This document shows, one piece after another, positions 33,313 through 41,371 of a stretch of 64,000 nucleotides of DNA. Source of the DNA: Roseivirga seohaensis (GTDB taxonomy: Bacteria > Bacteroidota > Bacteroidia > Cytophagales > Cyclobacteriaceae); the NCBI RefSeq assembly GCF_001592945.1, contig NZ_LRPB01000005.1, forward strand, positions 186,001 through 250,000. The letters are read 5' to 3'. Each line of letters begins with the position of its first letter. Within the stretch, counting starts at the first letter, position 1. The position numbers were made by a program, and so were the translations under genes. A model generated the notes under the pieces. The model made no database searches, had not been told where the DNA came from, and saw only the letters and a program-made list of their open reading frames with translations.

Positions 33313-34174
33313 TCCTATGAATTAGTTCTTGAAGTTTGAGAATCACTTCGCCTGTACGTGGCCCAAAGTACACCATGTCATGCTCTTCAACTCGATAAAT
33401 ACGGTTATTCTTGGCCGCATTGGTTGTGCTTACACCGGGGAGAGATTTTAATTGTTCTTCGGTGCCTAATCGATCATAACCGAAGTCGGTGAGTAGAATG
33501 ACATCTGGGTTTGATTTGGCAATCACTTCAGCAGAAAGCTGCATCATTCCTCGGTCTCCTTCAATGGGAATTGTACCGCCCGCTATTTCAATTAAATTGG
33601 CCGTAGTACTATTTTCCGTCATGGTGAGGTACACGTTACTAGCACGACCGTAGTGAATTACAACCACTTTTGGTTTGGTTGTATATTTGGTTAATGCTTT
33701 TTCGGCTGTGAGCAAATCCTTGTCGAGTTTGGTGTTGAGCGAATCGGCTTCTTTTTCTCTGCCAAAGTATTTGCCCATTTCTGTTATCAGTGCTTTGGAT
33801 CCTGGAATGTCATCCCCTTTGGTTTTAAAAACCATCATCGGGATTTTGAGCTTTTCCATTTGCTGCATTACTTGTTCTGGACCCACATTGTTGTCATGAA
33901 TGATCATGGTTGGTTCCATCGAAAGAATGCCTTCCGTACTTAATGCCCTGTGATAACCGACAGTAGGTAGCTCTTTAATTTCTGGAGGATAGGTGCTCGA
34001 TAAGTCTACAGCCACTAGGTTTTGTTGTGCACCTAATTCGAAAATGATTTCGTTGTATTGTTTTGAAAGGCATACAATTCTTTCTGAATTCGATTGCTTT
34101 TCATCTTTGTTGGAAAACCTACCGCAGCCAGTAAGCACCAAAGCCGTGAGCAATAATGTATATAGTTTTTTCAT
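33296..34174 (-). CDS. hmuT: Haemin-binding lipoprotein (HmuT/ChuT-like)
   Basis: The 292-residue protein has the lipoprotein signal MKKLYTLLLTALVLTGCGRF (Cys17). The clam-shell periplasmic binding fold (BtuF-like) has RIVCLSKQYNEIIFELGAQ near the start and the haem-class motif VGYHRALSTEGILSMEPTMII. It delivers the ligand to the FecCD permease. It is downstream of a TonB-dependent receptor with a 137-base gap holding an inverted repeat, and overlaps hmuU by 17 bases. In gammaproteobacterial HmuT/ShuT a Tyr binds haem; the equivalent residue was not pinpointed here. Confidence 0.87.
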   Translation of the reverse strand: MKKLYTLLLTALVLTGCGRFSNKDEKQSNSERIVCLSKQYNEIIFELGAQQNLVAVDLSSTYPPEIKELPTVGYHRALSTEGILSMEPTMIIHDNNVGPEQVMQQMEKLKIPMMVFKTKGDDIPGSKALITEMGKYFGREKEADSLNTKLDKDLLTAEKALTKYTTKPKVVVIHYGRASNVYLTMTENSTTANLIEIAGGTIPIEGDRGMMQLSAEVIAKSNPDVILLTDFGYDRLGTEEQLKSLPGVSTTNAAKNNRIYRVEEHDMVYFGPRTGEVILKLQELIHRNDQVQ

Positions 34175-34197
34175 CGTATTTAATGTTGAAGAAAAGA

Positions 34198-34301
34198 GGC
34201 TGAAGGTTAGGTCATACCGAACTTGTTTCGGTATCCCTTAATTAAAACTACACGAGTTTAAATGACAGCCCCTGAAACAAGTTCAGGGTGACCTTCAGCC
34301 C
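34198..34301. repeat. Dispersed inverted-repeat element between receptor and hmuT
   Basis: The left arm (34198-34236, containing GGTCATACCGAACTTGTTTC) and right arm (34267-34301, containing CCTGAAACAAGTTCAGGG and GTGACCTTCAGCC) are imperfect inverted copies of about 30 bp around a 30-base centre. This is the familiar Bacteroidota intergenic element of the 'GTCAT-CCGAACTTGTTTCGG' type. In RNA it would form a long hairpin between the TonB receptor gene and hmuT, which could lower expression of one relative to the other. Confidence 0.75.
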
Positions 34302-34311
34302 TTTTCAATGG

Positions 34312-36681
34312 TTAAAAGATGTATTTCAGTTGAATTCCACCAAAGTAGTTGGCCTTTTTAGGGGCTGGAATGTAGGCGTCAGCCAACTGGTTAACAAATA
34401 CCATGTAGTAATACTTCTCGCCAAGGATGTTGTTCACCCCAAAGTACAGGTCCATATCGAAGTGACTTGAAAGCTGACTGTGGTAACCTACTTTGGTGTT
34501 CCATAACCTATAACCCGCTGATGGGTTAGCTCCATCAGATGTAATTGGCATGCCGTCTCTGTACTGGAAGTTTAAGTTTCCATACAAACCATTTTGAGCA
34601 TAGGCATCAATGCCCAAATTGGCGACCACTGGCGCAACACCAGCTACATCGTTGCCATCATACACAGCAGTTGTAGGTACACCACCACTTAATGATTCAT
34701 AACTGAAGTTTTTATAAGTGAAGTCGGAATAAGTAAGGTTGGCAAACGAACCAACTTTGCTGAAGAAGCCAGTACTTGACTTATAAAGCTCATAGTTGGC
34801 AGCTATTTCCAAGCCTTTGTTGATTTGGCCACCACCATTGGCAATGTAGGTATAGGCAGTAGTATTGGCATCTAAAGGCACAGCCACAGAAGTCATTTTA
34901 TTTTTAAATTCTGTGCTGAATAATACTAGTTGGTAATTGAATCGGCTATCAAGCAGCGAACCTTTTGTTCCAATTTCGAACTGATCACCTTCTTCTGGTT
35001 TTAAACCAGTGTTCAATTCACCTGTTGTCGAAATCACAATATTTCCACTTACAGGTGCCTTATAGCCTTTACTATATGAAGCATAAGCAGAAAGCTGACT
35101 GTTGAACACTTTGTTGATGGCGAAATGAGGAGAGGCCATGTTTTTATAAGTCACTTGATATCTCTCACCTGCTTTGTCGTTACCAGCATCATAGGTTCGG
35201 TTCATTAAATCGATGTCCATTGTGCTAAAGCCCAAGCCTGCAGTAAATGAAATGTCACTAGGAAGTGAAAGTGTCCATTCGGTGAAATAGGAACCAGTGC
35301 TGGTAGTCGTTGCTTGATTACTTCTCATTGCACCAATGACATTGTAACCATTAGGATCGTCTTGATTGGTGACCATTCCATAACCAAGACTAAGTGCTTG
35401 TTGACGTTGTGCTTCAATACCTGAAATACCGCTCAAAGTAGCTCCGTTCAAATCGAAATTCATATTCAATGTAGACCTGAAACCGTAATTGAAAGGACTT
35501 TTGTCGGTCCAGCCTCCTGCAGAACTTGCGTTATTGGTTAGTCCAGAACCAAAAACTGTAGTGGTGTTCTTTACTTGATTTGAGAATTTGTAGGTGTGAC
35601 TTACACCTGCTCTAAAGCCTATAACTTCTGAATGTGCGTCATTTTTGATGTAGCGGGCATTTCCTGAATAATCTCCAGTTTCAAACTGACTGATGGTAAG
35701 TTCACCAGCTCTTTGGTCGTAACTATTGGTATAGGCCAAGTAGGTTGAAATCTTTTGCTTTTCGTTAGGTGTGAAATCTCCAATAAAGTTGAAGAAGTTC
35801 TTGTCCGACTCGTTATGTGGCATGAATCCATCAGAATGTTGGCGACCATAATTAACTAAAACTGAAGATCGATCGGCACCTAATTGCACTTGGGTAGTAA
35901 AGCGGCTCAATCCGTAATTTCCTATCAAAGCACTTTGGCTAATAGAATTCTGACCACTTTCAGCCTTCTTGGTTTCAAGGTTTACTGCTCCAGCAATGGC
36001 CAAACCATAAAGTGAGCCTGCTGGGCCTTTGATTACTTCTACATTTCCGATAGAACCAAAGTCGATATCATCCATTACTGTTATGCCTTCCGCATCGGTT
36101 ACAGGAATTCCATTGAGGTAAACTTTATAACCTTGACCATCGAAGTTATTATTGGCGCCACGGAAACCAACACCGCTTCCGTATCCACGAATGTTAAATT
36201 GTTGGCCAGAAGATACTGCTCTTCTTGTCATGTAAACTCCCGGTACGTTGGCATTGATGGCATCATCCATAAACAAACCCGTGCCTCTTTGCATCTCAAG
36301 TCCGCCTAACTTGGTGATGGCGGTTGGAAGATATAATAGTGAGCGGTTAGGGTTTGAAGTAGTGGTAATTTCTACTTCATCAAGCAATTGATTGGTAGGT
36401 GTGAGTTTAATCGTTAAGTCTTGATCACAATTTTCAATTCTGGCGGTGTAGCTTCTATAGCCTACATAGGTCACAGTGATTTCTGTTGAACCATTGCACG
36501 GAATTGAAAACGCTCCGTTGCTATCTGTTGAAGTTCCGCTGCTACCAGTAATTCTAATATTTGCACCAGTAAGTGGTTGATTGTCTGAAGCATCAATGAC
36601 TCTTCCTACTATTCGACCCGACTGAGCCATTATAGAGAAGCCAATAAGAAGCCCCAAAAAAGTATAGTATATCTTTTTCAT
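34312..36681 (-). CDS. TonB-dependent outer-membrane receptor of the haem locus
   Basis: The protein has 789 residues. A signal peptide (MKKIYYTFLGLLIGFSIMAQ) is followed by a carboxypeptidase-regulatory-like domain (residues about 23-100, GRVIDASDNQPLTGANIRIT), a plug domain (about 115-235, with VPGVYMTRRAVSSGQQFNIRG and VEVIKGPAGSLYG) and a 22-strand barrel ending in the aromatic-terminated NYFGGIQLKYIF. It belongs to the FecA/FepA-like receptors, not the SusC class. Adjacent hmuTUV suggests haem or ferric chelate as cargo. The binding His residues cannot be confirmed without alignment. Confidence 0.9.
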   Translation of the reverse strand: MKKIYYTFLGLLIGFSIMAQSGRIVGRVIDASDNQPLTGANIRITGSSGTSTDSNGAFSIPCNGSTEITVTYVGYRSYTARIENCDQDLTIKLTPTNQLLDEVEITTTSNPNRSLLYLPTAITKLGGLEMQRGTGLFMDDAINANVPGVYMTRRAVSSGQQFNIRGYGSGVGFRGANNNFDGQGYKVYLNGIPVTDAEGITVMDDIDFGSIGNVEVIKGPAGSLYGLAIAGAVNLETKKAESGQNSISQSALIGNYGLSRFTTQVQLGADRSSVLVNYGRQHSDGFMPHNESDKNFFNFIGDFTPNEKQKISTYLAYTNSYDQRAGELTISQFETGDYSGNARYIKNDAHSEVIGFRAGVSHTYKFSNQVKNTTTVFGSGLTNNASSAGGWTDKSPFNYGFRSTLNMNFDLNGATLSGISGIEAQRQQALSLGYGMVTNQDDPNGYNVIGAMRSNQATTTSTGSYFTEWTLSLPSDISFTAGLGFSTMDIDLMNRTYDAGNDKAGERYQVTYKNMASPHFAINKVFNSQLSAYASYSKGYKAPVSGNIVISTTGELNTGLKPEEGDQFEIGTKGSLLDSRFNYQLVLFSTEFKNKMTSVAVPLDANTTAYTYIANGGGQINKGLEIAANYELYKSSTGFFSKVGSFANLTYSDFTYKNFSYESLSGGVPTTAVYDGNDVAGVAPVVANLGIDAYAQNGLYGNLNFQYRDGMPITSDGANPSAGYRLWNTKVGYHSQLSSHFDMDLYFGVNNILGEKYYYMVFVNQLADAYIPAPKKANYFGGIQLKYIF

Positions 36682-36793
36682 TTCTTTTTATTAAAGTTTG
36701 AGCACAATGAAACAGGCTGGAAATAGACCCTATGAAATTAAATAGGCCTGTTTTTCAGTACAGCATTGTGTATAAAATTGGAATGGTATAAAT

Positions 36794-36840
36794 CACCCTA
36801 CATGCATTTATGCATAGGGTGGATAAGAATGGATCTTATC
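36794..36840 (-). promoter_or_regulatory. Two adjacent hairpins after the 175-residue gene
   Basis: CACCCT at 36794-36799 pairs with AGGGTG at 36816-36821, extended by ATGCAT arms after a 2-base bulge. GATAAGA (36822-36828) pairs with TCTTATC (36834-36840) just past the stop of the gene at 36841. They may end that transcript or sit in the leader of the TonB receptor. No clear T-run follows. Confidence 0.4.
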
Positions 36841-37368
36841 TTAGATAAAGAAATGTTGCGTATCGGGAGGAGGAGATTCGACCTCAGAATAGACTTTAGG
36901 AATAGCTAATTTTTTTTCAAAACCGCGAATAGTCGAAGCTATTTGAAGTGCTGTTTTGGTGAACGAGAGTTCCGATGGGAAGTATTTATCTACCGATCGA
37001 GCTGGCCGTCTTTTTTTTGAGGGAGACCTTGATTTTTCTTTCTGTTTAGAAGAAGGAATCGCCTTTGCCAGCCAACTGTCTACTTCATCGTGTTTGCAAA
37101 TAATGGTATAGCCAGCGTTGGTTTTTTTGATGGAAGAGACATCGTACATTTTTCCATCTAGTTTGAACTCTCGACCTTTTTCAGTCCAGTCTAAAAATTC
37201 GAATTCTTTTTCGCTTAAGTGTAGGGTAGTACCGTTTTCGTAATTGCCTTGACGAACCCTCAGTTGAAAAGAAGCGCGGTGGAATAGCGCATAGTAGGGA
37301 GCAAGATTACCTAAAGTGGCAAGTCCATAGAGTGGTAAAAGAAATATTAAGGTAAGGCGCTTTAGCAA
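36841..37368 (-). CDS. Hypothetical protein upstream of the haem receptor
   Basis: The 175-residue protein has an N-terminal hydrophobic segment (MLKRLTLIFLLPLYGLATLG), then a globular part (about 25-100) with NGTTLHLSEKEFEFLDWTEKGREFKLDGKMYDV. A Lys/Arg/Ser-rich linker (about 105-125, KQKEKSRSPSKKRRPARS) and a low-complexity C-terminal tail VESPPPDTQHFFI follow. It is probably exported or membrane anchored. Small genes of this layout are often found before metal-related TonB receptors in Bacteroidota, which is my recollection rather than a family hit. It lies 159 bases upstream of the receptor. Confidence 0.65.
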   Translation of the reverse strand: MLKRLTLIFLLPLYGLATLGNLAPYYALFHRASFQLRVRQGNYENGTTLHLSEKEFEFLDWTEKGREFKLDGKMYDVSSIKKTNAGYTIICKHDEVDSWLAKAIPSSKQKEKSRSPSKKRRPARSVDKYFPSELSFTKTALQIASTIRGFEKKLAIPKVYSEVESPPPDTQHFFI

Positions 37369-37522
37369 ATTATAGGTGCTTAATCCTATGCATTATGAGC
37401 CTAAATCAGTTAACAGTCAAATGAAAACACACTTCGAGTAATAAAGAGTGAAGGACGGTGTTTTGACGTGTTAAGGGAATTGGAAGAGCAACCTTCTTGG
37501 AAAGAATGGAGTGGATTATTGA

Positions 37523-38476
37523 TTACTTCTTGAAAAGAGAATCTACAAACTCAGCTTTATTGAATACCTGGAGATCTCCTACTTTTTCGCCAACACCAAT
37601 GTATTTCACTGGAATTTTGAATTGGTCAGAAATGCCGATTACTACTCCGCCCTTGGCTGTGCCATCAAGCTTCGTAATGGCCAACGCTGTGACTTCGGTA
37701 GCTTTGGTAAATTCTTTGGCCTGCATAAATGCGTTTTGACCCGTTGAACCATCAAGTACCAATAGGATTTCATGCGGAGCTTCTGGAATGAATTTCTGCA
37801 TTACCCGTTTGATCTTGGTAAGCTCATTCATCAAATTCACTTTGGTGTGTAGTCTACCAGCGGTATCTACAATAACCAAATCAGCACCCATTTCAACTCC
37901 TTTTTTTACGGCATCGAAAGCTACCGCAGAAGGATCGGTATTCATGCCATGAGCAATTACGGGTACATCAATGCGTTGACCCCAAAGCTTCAGTTGATCT
38001 ACAGCAGCAGCCCTAAAAGTATCGGCAGCGCCTAAAACTACAGATTTACCTTGTTTTTTAAATTGCGCTGCTAGTTTTCCAATGGTAGTTGTTTTCCCTA
38101 CGCCATTTACACCCACTACAAGGATAATGTGTGGTTTATGATTGGATGGAATGGTGAACTCGGTGAGGTCTTCAGAGTTGTTTTCAGAAAGAAGCTCTGC
38201 AATTTCTTCTCGAAGTATTCTGTCGAGTTCAGTTGTGTTGAGGTATTTGTCTTTAGCAACACGCTCCTCAATGCGTTGAATAATTTTTATGGTGGTTTCA
38301 ACACCAACATCAGATGTAATTAGAATTTCTTCTAATTCATCCAGTATTTCATCATCAACTTTTGATTTACCAGCTACAGCACGACTTAGCTTGGAAAAGA
38401 AACCGTCTTTGGTTTTTTCAAGCCCTTTATCGAGCGATTCTTTTTTTTCTTTCGAGAAGATTCCAAATAAGCCCAT
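37523..38476 (-). CDS. ftsY: Signal recognition particle receptor FtsY
   Basis: The protein has 317 residues from ATG 38476 (MGLFGIFSKEKK). It has the NG GTPase domain of SRP receptors: G1 GVNGVGKTT (residues 122-130), DTFRAAAVDQLKLW, G3 DTAGRLHTK, G4 TKLDGTAKGGV and the closing GVGEKVGDLQVF. The acidic A domain is almost absent, as in other Bacteroidota. A longer start seven codons upstream is unlikely because MGLFG is the conserved beginning. It is separated from DUF4295 by a terminator (38498-38523). Confidence 0.96.
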   Translation of the reverse strand: MGLFGIFSKEKKESLDKGLEKTKDGFFSKLSRAVAGKSKVDDEILDELEEILITSDVGVETTIKIIQRIEERVAKDKYLNTTELDRILREEIAELLSENNSEDLTEFTIPSNHKPHIILVVGVNGVGKTTTIGKLAAQFKKQGKSVVLGAADTFRAAAVDQLKLWGQRIDVPVIAHGMNTDPSAVAFDAVKKGVEMGADLVIVDTAGRLHTKVNLMNELTKIKRVMQKFIPEAPHEILLVLDGSTGQNAFMQAKEFTKATEVTALAITKLDGTAKGGVVIGISDQFKIPVKYIGVGEKVGDLQVFNKAEFVDSLFKK

Positions 38477-38497
38477 AACTGTACGTAAAATTAACAA

Positions 38498-38523
38498 TAA
38501 AAAAGTCCCTCTTGAGGGACTTT
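38498..38523 (-). terminator. Intrinsic terminator between DUF4295 and ftsY
   Basis: On the minus strand AAAGTCCCTC pairs with GAGGGACTTT (plus coordinates 38502-38511 and 38514-38523) and is followed by a T-run (A-run 38499-38504 on the plus strand). It lies 26 bases past the DUF4295 stop and 20 bases before ftsY. Confidence 0.85.
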
Positions 38524-38549
38524 GATATATTTATTAAAAGTGCAATTTC

Positions 38550-38705
38550 TTACTTGTCAGCAAGCACTGTTTTTACCATATCCTCAGTAACAATCTCTTC
38601 TTTAAAGGTGTATGCACCTGTTTTTGGAGATTTTACTGCTTTAATTACTTTGGCGTATTTTACACCACCTTGTACTTTCAGGGTTGCAACTACTTTCTTA
38701 GCCAT
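38550..38705 (-). CDS. DUF4295 small protein
   Basis: The 51-residue basic protein reads MAKKVVATLKVQGGVKYAKV and continues with IKAVKSPKTGAYTFKEEIVT, ending VLADK. It is the DUF4295 family, restricted to Bacteroidota and nearly always encoded beside rpmG and ftsY. It is probably a ribosome-associated small protein, but the function is not established. It starts 2 bases after the rpmG stop and is followed by a strong terminator. Confidence 0.92.
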   Translation of the reverse strand: MAKKVVATLKVQGGVKYAKVIKAVKSPKTGAYTFKEEIVTEDMVKTVLADK

Positions 38706-38707
38706 TA

Positions 38708-38890
38708 TTACTTAATTTCTTTGTGAATAGTGTATTTCTTCAAAATTGGGTTGTATTTCTTCAACTCCAATCTCTCAGTGGTGTTTTTTCTGTTCTTAGT
38801 AGTGATGTATCTAGACGTACCGTGCATTCCACTTGTCTTATGCTCAGTGCATTCCATGATCACTTGAACTCTATTGCCTTTCTTAGCCAT
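38708..38890 (-). CDS. rpmG: 50S ribosomal protein L33
   Basis: The 60-residue protein reads [20 protein letters not shown] and later [20 protein letters not shown] with [14 protein letters not shown], the L33 pattern. It lacks the four-Cys zinc ribbon, having a single Cys14, so it is the C-minus, zinc-independent type. It is 2 bases from DUF4295. In many Bacteroidota rpmB directly precedes it; here rpmB is about 2.5 kb upstream. Confidence 0.95.
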   Translation of the reverse strand: MAKKGNRVQVIMECTEHKTSGMHGTSRYITTKNRKNTTERLELKKYNPILKKYTIHKEIK

Positions 38891-38917
38891 TTCTTTATGC
38901 TTCTAAAATTCGGACTG

Positions 38918-38925
38918 CAAATATA
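38918..38925 (-). promoter_or_regulatory. Candidate -7 promoter element for rpmG
   Basis: The minus strand reads TATATTTG (TAnnTTTG consensus), about 28 bases before the rpmG start. The surrounding CGGACTGCAAATAT is nearly identical to CGGAATGCAAATAT upstream of rpmB, which raises confidence that both are promoters. Confidence 0.5.
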
Positions 38926-39070
38926 GCTAACTGTTTTTTATAATAAAACCCATGGTGCCGAAATATTTTAAGTGTTTTCTGGGGCTCTGAAGAGGAGTGC
39001 GTTTTTTGATATTAGCAACTGAATTAAAGTTGGTTAGTGAAAGATAGGATAGAATGTACACCTTTAGTGT

Positions 39071-39553
39071 TTAATAATTTAGTAAAGAGAATAAGTCTGT
39101 CCGTACTAAGGTGTCACCGTTATAGTAGAAATAAGTAAACAGACTAAAGCTAGTGTCTTTTGAAATTATATAGTCCCAAGATGGGGTCGAAACGTATACC
39201 GTATCCTTCTTGATATTTCTAACAGGGATATTTAAAGAGTCCATTTTTGTACGAAGCTCAGAATCGTACCAACTGAAATCTTGAGCAGCTTCATAGAAAT
39301 CATCTTCACCCTGCAGTTTTTTTAAGTTTTCAATTTCTTCCGAGTCCATTAGAATGACAAGAATCGTTGACTCAGCAAGTTTGATTTTTTCATGATTCAA
39401 CTCTTTATTGTTGGGATTTAACTTTTCATAAGAAGGCTGATTTGTTGAAGGGAGTATTTTTGCAGGTTGATTAAGAACTCCTCCTTTATCTGAATTTTGA
39501 CCACATGAAACCAAGATTGAGGATAAGATTAAGGGTAACATTTTTTTCATCAT
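39071..39553 (-). CDS. Hypothetical lipoprotein
   Basis: The 160-residue protein has the lipoprotein signal MMKKMLPLILSSILVSCGQN (Cys17). It has a Ser/Asn/Pro-rich linker (about 20-50) and a globular part with EIENLKKLQGEDDFYEAAQDFSWYDSE and KDTVYVSTPSWDYIISKD. No family is recognised. It lies between rpmG and a zinc-ribbon gene inside what is usually a conserved ribosomal gene neighbourhood, and is read in the same direction. Confidence 0.7.
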   Translation of the reverse strand: MMKKMLPLILSSILVSCGQNSDKGGVLNQPAKILPSTNQPSYEKLNPNNKELNHEKIKLAESTILVILMDSEEIENLKKLQGEDDFYEAAQDFSWYDSELRTKMDSLNIPVRNIKKDTVYVSTPSWDYIISKDTSFSLFTYFYYNGDTLVRTDLFSLLNY

Positions 39554-39575
39554 CGCTTCAGTTCTATACGGGGTA

Positions 39576-39776
39576 TTATAACATTTTTGATCTCACAAAA
39601 TTAGTGATTGTTCCATCCCAGTTACATTTCTGGCAACGCCCACTTTTAAATTCATGGGTGCAGTTTGGATAACCATATAGAAAATGCGCACAATTAGGGC
39701 AAAGGGAAGCCATTTTCGATTGTTCATGTAAATATTGACTTCCGCATTCGTCACATTTTTGATTAGATGTGCTCAT
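39576..39776 (-). CDS. Small zinc-ribbon protein
   Basis: The 66-residue protein has paired metal-binding knuckles: CDEC (Cys8, Cys11), CPNC (Cys27, Cys30), then a single Cys39 and CQKC (Cys48, Cys51). This suggests one or two structural zinc sites. No catalytic domain is present. It is 22 bases upstream of the lipoprotein gene and 79 bases downstream of pepP. Its function is unknown. Confidence 0.7.
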   Translation of the reverse strand: MSTSNQKCDECGSQYLHEQSKMASLCPNCAHFLYGYPNCTHEFKSGRCQKCNWDGTITNFVRSKML

Positions 39777-39855
39777 TTCTGTAGGTTAGTTTTGATCAAG
39801 AGTGGGGAAGAATAAGGCCAGCATAGCTGGCCTTTATTACAAAAACTAATACTTT

Positions 39856-41328
39856 TTACTTATTGCCTTTTAAGTCTGGCAAAGTGAATTGCGCCAATGG
39901 GCTGCTTTGTTTCATTAAAGCTTCAATGTCTTCTGATTTTCTTGGTGCATAGCCAGAAAGTAATTCAGAACCATCTTTGGTAATAAGAATATCGTCCTCA
40001 ATTCTAACTGCAATGCCCCACCATTTTGGGTCGCATTTACTGCCGTCAGGAATGTAAATACCCGGCTCTACTGTAATCACCATGTTTTCTTGTAGCGGAC
40101 CTCTTGGACCTTTGTCGTGAACATCTAGGCCAATGTGGTGAGAAAGTCCGTGTGGAAAATATCTGTGTGGAGTATTTTCATTTTCGATGATGCCTAGTTT
40201 GGCTAAGCCTTTATTGATTATGTCCTTAGCCAAAGCTCCCATCTCAGCCATTGAAACTCCTGGTTTAGCCATTTGAATGGCTTGCTCTTGTGCTTCGTAC
40301 ACCAAGTCATAAATGGCTTTTTCTTCTTTCGAGAACTTACCGTCAATTGGAATGGTTCGGGTAACGTCAGCAGTATAGCCATGATATTCCGCACCTAAAT
40401 CCATTAAAATCATCTGATCACTTTGGATGTCTATTTCTGTATTTTCAATGTAATGAAGAATGCAGCCATTATTTCCCGCGCCTACAATCGAAGGGTAGCC
40501 CTCGTATTCAGAACCGTATTTTTTAAACACAAACTCATGGATACCCTGTACTTCGGCTTCGGTCATTCCTGGGTGCATGGCTTTCATTACTTCTGCTTGA
40601 CCCACGGCCGATATAAATACTGCCTTTCGTAATAGGTCTAGCTCATCTTTGGTTTTAATACCACGCAGCTCACCCATAATGGTGTTGAGGCTCCTCAAAT
40701 CTAAGTTGTTCTTTTTAGGCTCGGCCCCAAGATTGTTGGTTTCTACACCATAACCTACTTTACTTTTGAATTGCTGAATCAGGCTAAATAAATCACTCTC
40801 GTCACGAGCATTGTCTCGTACATCGTTCTGAAATTCGTAGAATAGAATTTTATCGAATTTCTCGAAGTCTACATCGTAAGCCTTAAATTCTGTATTATTA
40901 AAGGAGTTTAATATCCCCAGCTTTTCTTGGGCGCCTGCAGAACCAAGCCTTCGGCCTGTCCACTGTTCGGCTTGTGCATTTCTGGTTTGAACAAAGAAAA
41001 TTTCATTGTAGTGATTTCCGGTTTTATCAGTTTGCATGTTTTTGAAAACCAATAAAACAGCATGAGGCTCTTTGTATCCTGTTAAATAGTATAAGTCTGG
41101 ATCTTGATGATAGATGAAGTCTACATCATTCGCGCGGTTGCGCACCGGGTTTGCAAAGAAAACTGCTACAGAGTTGTCGGGCAGTTTTGCTCGTAATGCA
41201 TCTCTTCTTCCTTTGTGGAAGTCAGCGCTTAAATAGTCTTTTCTTACATTCTCTTGAGCCTGTAAAAAGAAAAATCCTGAGAACATAAACGTCATCAGGA
41301 TTGCTAAAGTCTTAATAGAAAACTTCAT
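39856..41328 (-). CDS. Exported Xaa-Pro aminopeptidase (M24B)
   Basis: The 490-residue protein has a signal peptide (MKFSIKTLAILMTFMFSGFFFLQAQ), an N-terminal AMP_N domain (VFFANPVRNRANDVDFIYHQDPDLYYLTGY) and an M24 pita-bread domain with dinuclear metal ligands in LMDLGAEYHGYTADVTRT, HGLSHHIGLDVHD, TVEPGIYIP and RIEDDILIT. It removes the N-terminal residue from peptides with Pro at position two. A signal peptide means it acts in the periplasm or outside. The region before its ATG can fold into two exclusive hairpins shared with the rpmB stop. Confidence 0.92.
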   Translation of the reverse strand: MKFSIKTLAILMTFMFSGFFFLQAQENVRKDYLSADFHKGRRDALRAKLPDNSVAVFFANPVRNRANDVDFIYHQDPDLYYLTGYKEPHAVLLVFKNMQTDKTGNHYNEIFFVQTRNAQAEQWTGRRLGSAGAQEKLGILNSFNNTEFKAYDVDFEKFDKILFYEFQNDVRDNARDESDLFSLIQQFKSKVGYGVETNNLGAEPKKNNLDLRSLNTIMGELRGIKTKDELDLLRKAVFISAVGQAEVMKAMHPGMTEAEVQGIHEFVFKKYGSEYEGYPSIVGAGNNGCILHYIENTEIDIQSDQMILMDLGAEYHGYTADVTRTIPIDGKFSKEEKAIYDLVYEAQEQAIQMAKPGVSMAEMGALAKDIINKGLAKLGIIENENTPHRYFPHGLSHHIGLDVHDKGPRGPLQENMVITVEPGIYIPDGSKCDPKWWGIAVRIEDDILITKDGSELLSGYAPRKSEDIEALMKQSSPLAQFTLPDLKGNK

Positions 41329-41330
41329 AG

Positions 41331-41371
41331 TAGTATAATAACGTTTTAGAACGCTATTATACTAAAACGTT
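41331..41371 (-). promoter_or_regulatory. Two mutually exclusive hairpins between rpmB and the peptidase gene
   Basis: On the minus strand AACGTTTTAG (41371-41362) pairs perfectly with CTAAAACGTT (41349-41340). An alternative TAGTATAATA (41364-41355) pairs perfectly with TATTATACTA (41340-41331). The two 10-bp stems share bases 41364-41362 and 41340, so they cannot form together. The second ends 2 bases before the peptidase ATG, over its ribosome-binding region, and both begin inside the last rpmB codons. Confidence 0.6.
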
